A DNA stretch of 64,000 bases from Pantoea anthophila (GTDB taxonomy: Bacteria; Pseudomonadota; Gammaproteobacteria; Enterobacterales; Enterobacteriaceae), in assembly GCF_006494375.1 (NCBI RefSeq), contig NZ_VHIZ01000037.1, positions 248,001-312,000 on the forward strand, given 5' to 3'. Under the pieces are notes generated by a model that saw nothing but the letters and a program-made list of their open reading frames with translations, was not told the DNA's origin and did not search any database. Position numbers and translations under genes: made by a program. Below, in pieces: positions 51,566 through 59,869 of this stretch (its first letter is position 1; every line of letters starts with the position of its first letter).

Positions 51566-52339
51566 ATGCAAAATAACAACACAGCATCGCTTTCTCTGAG
51601 TAAAGTGCCTGCCGTAACCGCGGCATTCTGGTTAACCAAAATCGCGGCGACAACCCTGGGTGAAACCGGCGGCGATGCGGTAACCATGTCAATGAATCTG
51701 GGATATCTGACCGGAACGCTGATTTTCGCCATTATCTTTCTGGTCGCGGTGGTGGTGCAGATTAACCGTCCCGGTTTCAATAAATGGATTTACTGGTTTA
51801 CCGTGGTGGCGACCACCACGGTGGGCACCACGCTGGCAGATTTTGCCGACCGCTCCCTGAATATTGGCTATCCGGGTGGCACTCTGCTGCTGATCACGCT
51901 GCTGACCCTCTCTCTGTTTCTCTGGAAAATAACCTGCGGCACGGTGGCGGTCAGTTCAGTGAACAATGGCGTCACTGAAACCTTCTACTGGGTGACCATC
52001 ATGTTTTCCCAGACGCTGGGCACGGCATTAGGTGACTGGGCGGCAGACAGTGAAGGGCTGGGTTACGATGGCGGTATTCTGCTGTTTGCGGGTGCGCTGG
52101 CGCTTATCTGGGCGGCGAGTCGCTTTACCTCGCTTTCGCGCACGGCGCTGTTCTGGGCGGCCTTTATACTCACGCGGCCTCTGGGTGCAGTGGTGGGCGA
52201 TTTTCTGGATAAACCGCTTGCCTCGGGCGGGCTCGCGCTGAGTCGCTACGGTGCCTCGCTGACGCTGGGCCTGATCATCATCGCGCTGCTGGTGCTGCTG
52301 CCCCAGCGCCCGGCCGCGAAAACCGCCACCGCGCATTAA
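51566..52339 (+). CDS. COG4705/DUF347 four-repeat membrane protein
   Basis: The 257-residue inner-membrane protein consists of four tandem repeats of about 60 residues, each beginning with an aromatic-rich helix ending in a T-x-G-x-x-x-D pattern: 'FWLTKIAATTLGETGGD', 'YWFTVVATTTVGTTLAD', 'YWVTIMFSQTLGTALGD' and 'FWAAFILTRPLGAVVGD'. Each repeat also has a downstream 'LGY/IGY-x-x-G' element. It should have eight membrane segments. The regular acidic residue at each helix end suggests an ion or metal pathway, but the function is unknown. Confidence 0.85.
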   Translation: MQNNNTASLSLSKVPAVTAAFWLTKIAATTLGETGGDAVTMSMNLGYLTGTLIFAIIFLVAVVVQINRPGFNKWIYWFTVVATTTVGTTLADFADRSLNIGYPGGTLLLITLLTLSLFLWKITCGTVAVSSVNNGVTETFYWVTIMFSQTLGTALGDWAADSEGLGYDGGILLFAGALALIWAASRFTSLSRTALFWAAFILTRPLGAVVGDFLDKPLASGGLALSRYGASLTLGLIIIALLVLLPQRPAAKTATAH

Positions 52340-52463
52340 CCGCGCGAACGGGAAAACGGGCACACGCCTGCTTCAGTCCCTGGCAGAGCCGCCTGCACCG
52401 GCGGCTTTTCTGGATTTGCCGTTAACAGGTGTACCTGCTCTGGCTACAGAATATGCCGGCTGG

Positions 52464-53534
52464 CTACTCAAGCCGGCTGGCGATGAGGCGCAGTTGTTCT
52501 GCTATCTGCTTTAAATCCCGCTGCTGCTGTCCGGCCATACCGGTCGAACTGCGCACCACCAGTTTAGCCGGCAGAATCGAGGAAGAACGCTGCTCATCCT
52601 GTTCGCTGGCCAGCAACAGCCTTGCAACCGCCTCTTTGCCCTGCAAATCGAGGTCCAGCGACACCGTAGTCAGCGCCGGATGAAAAAACGCACTTTCATA
52701 GGTGTCGTCATAACCAATCACAGAGATCTGGCCCGGCACCGCCACGCCGCGCTGATGCAGCGCGCTCAGCACACCCAGCGCCATCTGATCGTTGCCCACC
52801 AGCAGTGCGCTGAATCCGGGCGCTTCCCGCAGCAGCTGCAGTACACCGTTGTAACCACTCTGTGCGTCCCAGTTACCGTGGCTGATGCTGACGGGCTTCA
52901 GACGGTAACTCTCCAGCGTATCCAGCCAGCTTTTCAGACGCAGATTTGCTGAAACCGACTGCTCGGGTCCGGCCAGCAGGGCGAACTCGCGATGGCCCTG
53001 CTCATAGAGATATTTAACGCTGGCACGGGTGCCGTCAGCCGGGTTAAACGAAACGTTAAACACCGCGCTGTAAGGATCGACATCCAGAAACAGACAAAGG
53101 ATATCGTCATTCTCCTGCACGATTTGCTCAGCATCGTGGCTCTCCAGCGGGACGTTGATGATCACCTTGTCCACCCGCTGAGACTTCAGCTCATTGATGC
53201 AATCCTGGAGGCTTTGATTGACGTTCTCATCAATCATGGCGATTAGCACCTGGTATTCAGCAGCATTAGCATAACGTTTAACCGCAGCGGCCACCTGCGA
53301 GGGGGCATGCAACGCCAGCGAGGTGGTCACCAGACCCAGCGTGGTGCTCTGCTTACCCACCAGTTGCTGTGCCAGCCTGTTAGGTACATAGCGCAGCGTT
53401 TCAATAGCGTGTTCCACCTTGCTCCGCGTTGATTCCGAAACGTTTGCCGACTTATTCAAAACCCGCGAAACCGTCTGATACGAGACGCCAGCGTGGCGGG
53501 CGACATCCTCTAAGGTGGCATTTTTTGATTTCAT
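52464..53534 (-). CDS. ganR: LacI-family repressor of the galactan regulon
   Basis: The 356-residue repressor begins with the LacI helix-turn-helix and hinge ('ATLEDVARHAGVSYQTVSRVL' in part 'EDVARHAGVSYQTVSRV', then 'RYVPNRLAQQL'), followed by a periplasmic-binding-protein-like sugar domain ('ALLVGNDQMALGVLSAL', 'VPGQISVIGYDDTYES'). It resembles LacI/GalR-type galactoside repressors. It is divergent from the porin gene, and the same 20-bp motif occurs before ganR, ganL, ganO and the ATPase gene. Start 53534 is chosen by alignment to the DNA-binding domain. The symbol rests on context. Confidence 0.82.
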   Translation of the reverse strand: MKSKNATLEDVARHAGVSYQTVSRVLNKSANVSESTRSKVEHAIETLRYVPNRLAQQLVGKQSTTLGLVTTSLALHAPSQVAAAVKRYANAAEYQVLIAMIDENVNQSLQDCINELKSQRVDKVIINVPLESHDAEQIVQENDDILCLFLDVDPYSAVFNVSFNPADGTRASVKYLYEQGHREFALLAGPEQSVSANLRLKSWLDTLESYRLKPVSISHGNWDAQSGYNGVLQLLREAPGFSALLVGNDQMALGVLSALHQRGVAVPGQISVIGYDDTYESAFFHPALTTVSLDLDLQGKEAVARLLLASEQDEQRSSSILPAKLVVRSSTGMAGQQQRDLKQIAEQLRLIASRLE

Positions 53535-53621
53535 AATTCGCATCCCTGATGACCAATGGCGGAATGGTATCACAGCCGTGGTGTCAGCCAGCCCACCGCT
53601 GTCACATTGCATGAATAAAAA

Positions 53622-53641
53622 GTAAAAGTAATACCTTCACA
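53622..53641 (-). promoter_or_regulatory. GanR-type operator before ganR
   Basis: On the minus strand TGTGAAGGTATTACTTTTAC, sharing the first 15 bases with the copy before ganO. It lies 88-107 bases upstream of the ganR start. Confidence 0.6.
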
Positions 53642-53652
53642 TATTGAGATTT

Positions 53653-53668
53653 GGTGATCTGATTCACT
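53653..53668. promoter_or_regulatory. CRP-like site in the ganR-ganL region
   Basis: GGTGA-TCTGAT-TCACT matches TGTGA-N6-TCACA at eight of ten positions. Confidence 0.4.
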
Positions 53669-53725
53669 AATCGTTACAAATAGCGCCGCTTTATTTGCAG
53701 TAACTCACACATTATCGCGATTTTA

Positions 53726-53786
53726 TTTGTCACTCATCTGACAAAAAGCGTTTACTGCCGCTGTCATGTGAACGTATTACAAATAA
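53726..53786 (+). promoter_or_regulatory. ganL promoter region with palindrome and GanR operator
   Basis: A perfect 20-bp palindrome TTTGTCA-N6-TGACAAA (53726-53745) includes a possible -35 (TTGTCA); TTTACT (53751-53756) would be the -10 at 18 bases. The GanR-type motif TGTGAACGTATTACAAATAA (53767-53786) follows right at the expected transcript start. Confidence 0.55.
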
Positions 53787-53799
53787 AACTGAGGATAAC

Positions 53800-55062
53800 A
53801 TGGAAACAAGGTTACGTACTGCTGCCGTGGCGCTTGCTGCGGCCCTGACTTCCCCGACGCTCTATGCCGCTATCGACAACATTGATTTCCATGGCTATCT
53901 CCGTGGTGGGGTGGGCGTATCGCAGGATGGCGGTATTGAAGAGTATCAAAAGAACAAAGTCGGCCGTCTCGGCAACGAAGCGGATACTTACGGCGAGGTC
54001 GAACTGGGCAGTGAGGTTTACAAGAAGGATGATGTCAGTTTTTATGTCGACACCATGGTCAGTATGTTCTCCGACGGCTCAAATGATAACGAAACCACCT
54101 TCGGTGACGATGCTCAGTTTGGCCTGCGCCAGCTTAATCTGCAGATCAAAGGACTGGTGCCGGGTGACAAAGATGCCGTGATCTGGGGCGGTAAACGCTA
54201 CTATCAGCGTCATGACCTGCACATTATTGATACAAAGTACTGGAATATCTCTGGTTCAGGTGCCGGTATCGAAAACTACACGCTGGGTCCGGGTGCTGTC
54301 TCTTTTGCCTGGATTCGCGGCGATGCCAATGATGTGGATTACCGCGTCGATGGCGACAACGACGTCAACATTAACTACCTGGATCTGCGCTATGCCGGCT
54401 GGAAACCCTGGAGTGGAGCCTGGACCGAGTTTGGTATTGATTACGCCATGCCAAACACCACCAACAAACAGAAGGAATATGGGGGTCTTTATGACGCGGA
54501 TAATGGCGTCATGCTCACCAGTGAAATCAGCCAGGACATGTGGGGCGGCTACCAGAAACTGGTGTTCCAGTACGCCAATAAAGGTCTGGCGCAGAACATG
54601 ATTTCGCAGGGCGGCGGCTGGTATGACATGTATAACGATACCCGCAACGCCAGCGGCTACCGCGTGATCAATACCGGTCTGCTGCCGGTCACCGACAAAT
54701 TTTCCCTGAACCAGGTCTTTACCTGGGGATCAGCAGACGATATCACCGCCCAGACGAGTAAAAGTACCCTGCTGTCGCTGGTGGGTCGCGGTCAGTATCA
54801 GTTTACGCAATATGTCCGCGGCATCGGCGAAGTGGGTAGCTTCTGGCAGAAAGATGAAAACAAAGTGGGCAGCGACTACAAAGCAGCAGGACAGAAATAT
54901 ACGCTGGCACTGGGTCTGGCAGCCGGTCCCGAATTTATGTCTCGTCCGGAACTGCGCCTGTTTGCCTCTTATCTGAATGACTCAGAAGATGGACACAGCT
55001 TTAAAGACAACACCAGTAATAACACCTGGAACTTCGGCGTACAGGTCGAAGCCTGGTGGTAA
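53800..55062 (+). CDS. ganL: Maltoporin-like galactan oligosaccharide porin
   Basis: The 420-residue outer-membrane porin belongs to the LamB family. A signal peptide ends near 'TLYAAIDN'; the mature N-terminus 'DFHGYLRGGVGVSQDGG' corresponds to the first strand of sugar porins, 'AVIWGGKRYYQRHDLHIIDTKYW' (in part 'GKRYYQRHDLHIID') is the conserved LamB loop, and the protein ends in an aromatic residue pair (WW) as barrel proteins do. It would admit galacto-oligosaccharides into the periplasm. It stands divergent to ganR and facing the gan operon. Symbol by context with the galactan genes. Confidence 0.88.
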   Translation: METRLRTAAVALAAALTSPTLYAAIDNIDFHGYLRGGVGVSQDGGIEEYQKNKVGRLGNEADTYGEVELGSEVYKKDDVSFYVDTMVSMFSDGSNDNETTFGDDAQFGLRQLNLQIKGLVPGDKDAVIWGGKRYYQRHDLHIIDTKYWNISGSGAGIENYTLGPGAVSFAWIRGDANDVDYRVDGDNDVNINYLDLRYAGWKPWSGAWTEFGIDYAMPNTTNKQKEYGGLYDADNGVMLTSEISQDMWGGYQKLVFQYANKGLAQNMISQGGGWYDMYNDTRNASGYRVINTGLLPVTDKFSLNQVFTWGSADDITAQTSKSTLLSLVGRGQYQFTQYVRGIGEVGSFWQKDENKVGSDYKAAGQKYTLALGLAAGPEFMSRPELRLFASYLNDSEDGHSFKDNTSNNTWNFGVQVEAWW

Positions 55063-55113
55063 CCGCGCCATCGCCTCCCTGGAGTCATTGTTAAGCTCTT
55101 ATGCAGGGGCTTT

Positions 55114-55146
55114 ATGGATAACCGGCGACGGTTATCCATTTTTTTG
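55114..55146 (+). terminator. Intrinsic terminator after ganL
   Basis: ATGGATAACCG pairs with CGGTTATCCAT around GCGA, followed by a run of T residues. Confidence 0.9.
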
Positions 55147-55167
55147 TTCCGGATTCAGACCAGTGCC

Positions 55168-55482
55168 TCATTCCGGCTGAAAGAAACGCTCTTCCAGCAA
55201 CTGACGCAACGGGTCGGACTGCCTGCCAAAAATCGCATGGACTTCCTGTCCCAGAATGACCACACCAATTGCCCCTGCCTTCTGTAATCCGGCCGTATCC
55301 ACCGCCTTCAGTGAGGTCACCTTCACCCGCAGCCGGGTTATACAGGCGTCCACCTGCTGAATATTGTCACGCCCGCCAAAGCACTCGACAAGCCGCTCGA
55401 GTAGCGCGTTGTCTATTTCAACCTCCTGTGCCGTAATCGGCTGCCGGCTGAAATATTGCTTAAACGATTTCAGACTTACCAT
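55168..55482 (-). CDS. Stand-alone PTS EIIB domain, glucose family
   Basis: The 104-residue protein has a basic linker of about 25 residues, then a complete EIIB domain with 'LVECFGGRDNIQQVDACITRLRVKV' (in part 'GGRDNIQQVDACITRL'), containing the phosphorylated cysteine, and 'AGAIGVVILGQEVHAIFG'. In PtsG and relatives this domain is fused to EIIC; here no EIIC or EIIA gene is nearby. A strong ribosome site (AAGGAG, 7-base spacing) fixes the start. It follows ganA on the same strand, but an intrinsic terminator lies directly before its ribosome site, so expression may depend on read-through. A regulatory or phosphate-relay role in galactan use is possible. Confidence 0.83.
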   Translation of the reverse strand: MVSLKSFKQYFSRQPITAQEVEIDNALLERLVECFGGRDNIQQVDACITRLRVKVTSLKAVDTAGLQKAGAIGVVILGQEVHAIFGRQSDPLRQLLEERFFQPE

Positions 55483-55500
55483 GTTGTTCTCCTTCAGAGG

Positions 55501-55525
55501 ATAAAAAGGCGGGCTGCTGCCCGCC
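55501..55525 (-). terminator. Intrinsic terminator at the end of the gan operon, in the EIIB leader
   Basis: On the minus strand GGCGGGC and GCCCGCC pair around four bases, followed by TTTTTAT. It ends only about 10 bases before the EIIB ribosome site, leaving no room for a promoter after it. Confidence 0.8.
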
Positions 55526-55708
55526 ACTCACGACTGATACACGAAAACGAGCGGGCCATGCCGTGACTGCCCGCAGAAGATAGCCTTTTTCTGTCCTCGG
55601 CCTCTAAAAAACCAGCCCTGCATCAACAGCAAAAACCCCGCTCTTCCTGCAGAGAATGCCATCTCTTAAAGTGATGGGGGGCATAGGCCCCCTGAGCCTG
55701 TGCTCTCC

Positions 55709-57769
55709 CTATTCCAGCGGTCGGCTCAACACACGGCATCCCCACGCTGCCAGCATCAGCGATCCTGTCATGGGTGTGCCATCAATCAAATCGCTCAGCC
55801 CGGCAGGCAATAACACCTGCTGCGTCTGGCCAGTAAAGTTCTGCACAAACAGAAACGCCTGTTCACCATCGGTACGCCGCTGAACGACCACCCCAGGTGG
55901 CAGCTCAATCGGCAGTGCGCGCGGTAATTCCAGCTGCTTAATCAGTGCACCGTAAAAATCCCGATGGAACGACAGATCATTACGCGACGCGATATACCAC
56001 GCTTTACCCTGACCTACCCGATTTACGGTCACCGCTGGCGTTCCGGCATAAAAATCACTCTCGTAACTGGCCAGCGCCGTCGCCCCTTCCAGATGAATAT
56101 GCTCGCAAAGCTCGCGCGCCTGATAAGGTCCGCTCAGCCCCAGCTCATTGCCACGTATCCCGCGCACGCCGTTGAACTCCTCATCCGTCAGACTATCGAT
56201 CTCTTCTGACCAGATGCCGAGTAATGGCCGCAGCGGACCCGGGAATCCTCCGAGGTAACAGAGATCGCTCTCATTCACGATGCCGCTCCAGTAACTGGCG
56301 ACAAAATGGCCGCCGCGCTCCACATGCTGCCTGGCCCGTGCTGCAAAACCATCACGCAGCATATAGAGCATCGGCGCAATTACCAGATCGTAGCCGCTGA
56401 GCTCGCTATCACCATTAATCACATCCACCGCCACTCCCTGCTCCCAGAAGGCACGATAGTGTTCGTTCACCGTGCGCTCATAATGCAGGCCCAGATTGCG
56501 TGGTCCCTGCGCATTATCCATCGCCCAGCGACTCTCCCAGTCAAAAATGATCGCGACGCGCGCTTCAACCCGACTGCCCATGACCGGCGTCATCGCTGCC
56601 AGCATCCGGCCCAGCTCTCTGACTTCACGCCCGGTGCGGGTATCAAGATGACCGACATGATCGACCACCGCACCATGAAACTTCTCAACTGAACCCCGAC
56701 TCTTGCGCCACTGGAAATACTGCACCGCGTCCGCACCATGCGCCACTGCCTGCAGGGAAGAGAGAATATGCATCCCCGGCTTCTTCAGCTTACTGGTCGG
56801 CTGCCAGTTCGTTGCGCCTGGCGTCGACTCCATTAATACAAAGGGCTTGCCCTGTTTCAGGGTGCGCATCAAGTCGTGGTACATCGCGGTATAACAGGCA
56901 AGCGTGGTCTCATCCCTGACGTTGTGCCACATCGGATAGCTATCCCAGGAGATAAAATCGAGTGCTGATGCCAGCTTCCAGTAATCGTAGTCGTAGAAAT
57001 ACTCCATGAAATTGGTGGTCGCGGGCAGGTCAGGATTCGCCTGTCTGAGCGGTTTAATCTCCTCACGACAGAAGTCCGTCACCTGATCGGTCATAAACCG
57101 ACGCCAGTCCAGATTCAGACCGTGGATCGACATTTCACCCTGCGGCGCTGGCGACACAATCTGTGACCAGTCACTGTAGGTATGACTCCAGAAATCACTC
57201 CACCAGGCGAGATTCAGATTATCCAGCGTCTCATAGCGGCGCTGCAGCCAGCCGCGAAAGGCCTGCTGACAGCGGTCGCAGTGACACTCCCCGCCATACT
57301 CGTTAGAGACATGCCAGCCGATCACCGCAGGATGATGCGCATAGCGCGCCGCCAGTCTGCTGTTTATCGCCTGCACCTTCTGACGATACACCGGTGAGGT
57401 CATACAGTGGTTATGACGGCCGCCATGCAGGGCGGGTATGCGATCGCGCCCCACACGCAGTACCTCCGGATAAGCCTGCGACATCCAGGCCGGGCGCGCT
57501 CCGCTGGGCGTGGCAAGAAACACAGATATTCCCTCCAGCCAGAGCGAATCGATCACTTCATCCAGCCAGCCAAATTCATAGCGTCCCTCTTCCGGCTCCA
57601 GCTTAGCCCAGCTGAAGATACCCACCGACATGACGTTACAGTTCGCCTGCTTCATCATCGCGACATCGTCATCAATAATGCCCGGCTGGTGCATCCACTG
57701 CTCCGGATTGTAGTCAGCACCATGCAGCAGCCGGTTAACCCGGGCGCTGAGCGGGGGAAATTTATTCAT
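55709..57769 (-). CDS. ganA: Beta-galactosidase, GH42 (GanA/LacZ-type)
   Basis: The 686-residue cytoplasmic enzyme removes galactose from imported galacto-oligosaccharides. GH42 features: 'DYNPEQWMHQPGIIDDDVAMMKQA' region at the start (in part 'DYNPEQW'), the acid/base Glu in 'WHVSNEYGGECHCDRCQ' together with a zinc cysteine cluster, the nucleophile Glu in 'VLMESTPGATNW', and the trimerisation and beta domains after about residue 400. No signal peptide. It is the last enzyme gene of the minus-strand operon ganO-P-Q-B-A. Confidence 0.93.
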   Translation of the reverse strand: MNKFPPLSARVNRLLHGADYNPEQWMHQPGIIDDDVAMMKQANCNVMSVGIFSWAKLEPEEGRYEFGWLDEVIDSLWLEGISVFLATPSGARPAWMSQAYPEVLRVGRDRIPALHGGRHNHCMTSPVYRQKVQAINSRLAARYAHHPAVIGWHVSNEYGGECHCDRCQQAFRGWLQRRYETLDNLNLAWWSDFWSHTYSDWSQIVSPAPQGEMSIHGLNLDWRRFMTDQVTDFCREEIKPLRQANPDLPATTNFMEYFYDYDYWKLASALDFISWDSYPMWHNVRDETTLACYTAMYHDLMRTLKQGKPFVLMESTPGATNWQPTSKLKKPGMHILSSLQAVAHGADAVQYFQWRKSRGSVEKFHGAVVDHVGHLDTRTGREVRELGRMLAAMTPVMGSRVEARVAIIFDWESRWAMDNAQGPRNLGLHYERTVNEHYRAFWEQGVAVDVINGDSELSGYDLVIAPMLYMLRDGFAARARQHVERGGHFVASYWSGIVNESDLCYLGGFPGPLRPLLGIWSEEIDSLTDEEFNGVRGIRGNELGLSGPYQARELCEHIHLEGATALASYESDFYAGTPAVTVNRVGQGKAWYIASRNDLSFHRDFYGALIKQLELPRALPIELPPGVVVQRRTDGEQAFLFVQNFTGQTQQVLLPAGLSDLIDGTPMTGSLMLAAWGCRVLSRPLE

Positions 57770-57810
57770 ACCTGTTCCTCAGAGGAAGAGATCAGCGTCA
57801 ACGCTGATAG

Positions 57811-59004
57811 TTAATTGAAAACCTGTAGCGAAGGCAGGGCCTTGCCGTGACAGTCAAACAGCGCCTGGTTCTCGCGGGCGTTACCCTGTTTCCATTCGTC
57901 GTGGATATATTTCATGCCTGCGGGCGTGGCCCAGGTATTACCCGGCGCGGGGATCCACGCCGGTTCCCAGTACACCACGCCCTTACCGCGATGATCCGGC
58001 ACCGCCAGTACCGCTGTGATCAGGTCATGCAGATAAGCCGCCTGCCCTGCGACCGTGCCCGGATAACCGCCTGCCTGCGCCTCTCTGGCCTGGAAACTGT
58101 TCTCAGCGCTATCGCAGTTTTCCAGCGTGTAGCCATAGGCGGCTTCCACCACCATCACGTCTTTGTCGTAGCGCCGGGAGATGTCATCCATGTTTGCTTT
58201 CAGTGCACTGATGGGGCCGTTCCAGTAGGTGTACATCGACAGTCCGATCACATCGAACGGCACATCGCGCTTAACAATTTCGTCGAACCACCAGCGGAAC
58301 ATATCGTTTTTGGTGCCCTCAGCCAGATGCAGCATGATCTTCACCTGATGCGGATCGCTGAGGTTTTCACGCAGCCCGCTGATGCCTGCCTTGAGCAGGC
58401 CCGCCAGCCGACCAAACTCACCGCCGTTCTGGCCCCAGCTTTTGCCTTCCGGCCAGAGCATGCCGCCATTAAGCTCATTGCCAATCTGCACAATATCCGG
58501 CATCACGCCTTCTGCTTTGAAGCGGGCGAGGGTGTCGCGCGTGTAGTCATGCACCTTTACTTCCAGCTGGGGAAAGGTCAGCGACTGCCAGGCTTTAGGC
58601 TTGAACTGCTTGCCGGGGTCGGTCCAGAAGTCGCTGTAATGTATGTCGAGTAACAGCTTCAGACCTGCCGCTTTGACACGCTTCGCCAGCGCCAGCGTGG
58701 TCGGCAGATCGTTACCGCCACCGCCATAGGTGTGACCGTTGTCGTCGTTAGGATCGACCCACAACCGCAGCCGGATAGTGTTGATACCGCTGGCTTTCAG
58801 AATGGCGATAGCATCCTGCTGTTGATTCGCAGCGTTATAGAATTTCGCGCCCTGCTTCTCCAGTTCTGCCAGCGAAGAGATGTCCGCCCCTCTGATAAAA
58901 TCGGCAGGCCACGGTCCGGCAGAGGCGATGTCTGGCTGTCCGGCGGCGAGCAGCGGCGTCGCCCAGGCCAGCGCCAGGGCGAGAAATAATCGTTTTGGTG
59001 ACAT
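57811..59004 (-). CDS. ganB: Arabinogalactan endo-beta-1,4-galactanase, GH53
   Basis: The 397-residue secreted enzyme cuts beta-1,4-galactan internally. A signal peptide ends near 'PLLAAGQ'. GH53 motifs: 'GADISSLAELEKQG', 'TIRLRLWVDPNDDNGHTYGGG' (in part 'IRLRLWVDPNDDNG'), the acid/base Glu in 'VQIGNELNGGMLWPEG' and the nucleophile Glu in 'VMVVEAAYGYTL'. In this Gram-negative layout it probably works in the periplasm on oligosaccharides entering through GanL. It starts 3 bases after the ganQ stop region. Confidence 0.93.
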   Translation of the reverse strand: MSPKRLFLALALAWATPLLAAGQPDIASAGPWPADFIRGADISSLAELEKQGAKFYNAANQQQDAIAILKASGINTIRLRLWVDPNDDNGHTYGGGGNDLPTTLALAKRVKAAGLKLLLDIHYSDFWTDPGKQFKPKAWQSLTFPQLEVKVHDYTRDTLARFKAEGVMPDIVQIGNELNGGMLWPEGKSWGQNGGEFGRLAGLLKAGISGLRENLSDPHQVKIMLHLAEGTKNDMFRWWFDEIVKRDVPFDVIGLSMYTYWNGPISALKANMDDISRRYDKDVMVVEAAYGYTLENCDSAENSFQAREAQAGGYPGTVAGQAAYLHDLITAVLAVPDHRGKGVVYWEPAWIPAPGNTWATPAGMKYIHDEWKQGNARENQALFDCHGKALPSLQVFN

Positions 59005-59007
59005 GAT

Positions 59008-59859
59008 TTATCCTTTTGTACTGCCTGAGGCGAGGCCGGAGACAAAGTATTTCTGCAGGGCCAGATAGAACACCGCGACCGGCAAGGCGATCAGTACGGC
59101 ACCGGCCGCATAGGTGGTGTAGCTGGCACCCATTTTTTGCGACACCAGGTTGTAGAGGCCAATCGGCAGCGTGTACTGCTCCGGCGTGCGCAGAATGGTA
59201 CTGGAGAGGATGAAATCGCCCAGCGGTCCGGTAAAGGAGAACAGCGCGACCACCGCCAGAATCGGCTTCGACAGCGGCATGATGATCTCTGCAAAGATGC
59301 GGAGATTGCCTGCACCATCCATACGTGCCGACTCATCCAGATCTTTGGGAATCGAGTCGAGGTAGCCCTTCATCAGCCAGGTGTTCATCGGGATCATCCC
59401 GCCAACATAGATCAGCACCAGCGCCAGATGGCTGTTGATTAATCCCAGCAGCTGCGACAGGACGAAAATCGCGATAAGCGCCGAAAACTGCGGGATCATC
59501 TGCAGCAGCAGAAACAGCATCAGGCCATTCTGCCGCCCTTTAAAACGAAAGCGGGAAAAGGCGTAGGCGGTACAGCTGACGCTGATTAACGTCAGTACCA
59601 TGGTCAGAAAGCTGATTTTCATCGAGTTCCAGTACCAGGTCAGATAAGGGACCGTGCCGTTGAACAGGTCGCGGTAGTGCTGCAGCGACGCATTCTCCGG
59701 AATGATCGCGCTGCTGAGCAGACTGTTGCCCGCATTCAGTGATGCGCCTACCGTCCAGACCAGCGGATAGATAATGATGGTCGAGACGGCCAGCACCACC
59801 AGCCAGGTCAGCGACAGGCGTATCCACCTTTCGCGTTTAATACTGCCGGACTTCGCCAT
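59008..59859 (-). CDS. ganQ: Galacto-oligosaccharide ABC transporter permease (MalG-like)
   Basis: The 283-residue inner-membrane protein has six hydrophobic segments and the MalG-type cytoplasmic EAA loop 'DESARMDGAGNLRIFAEIIMP' (in part 'DESARMDGAGNLRIF'), which docks to the ATPase. ATG 59859 has GGGAG upstream and overlaps the end of ganP by a short distance in the longer frame. It pairs with GanP to form the transport channel. Confidence 0.92.
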   Translation of the reverse strand: MAKSGSIKRERWIRLSLTWLVVLAVSTIIIYPLVWTVGASLNAGNSLLSSAIIPENASLQHYRDLFNGTVPYLTWYWNSMKISFLTMVLTLISVSCTAYAFSRFRFKGRQNGLMLFLLLQMIPQFSALIAIFVLSQLLGLINSHLALVLIYVGGMIPMNTWLMKGYLDSIPKDLDESARMDGAGNLRIFAEIIMPLSKPILAVVALFSFTGPLGDFILSSTILRTPEQYTLPIGLYNLVSQKMGASYTTYAAGAVLIALPVAVFYLALQKYFVSGLASGSTKG

Positions 59860-59869
59860 AACTGCTCCC

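Noticed and set aside
53622-53799. Idea that the GTTACAAAT stretch near 53680 is a further GanR operator
   Set aside because: It shares only TTACAAAT with the ganL copy and lacks the first half of the 20-bp motif.
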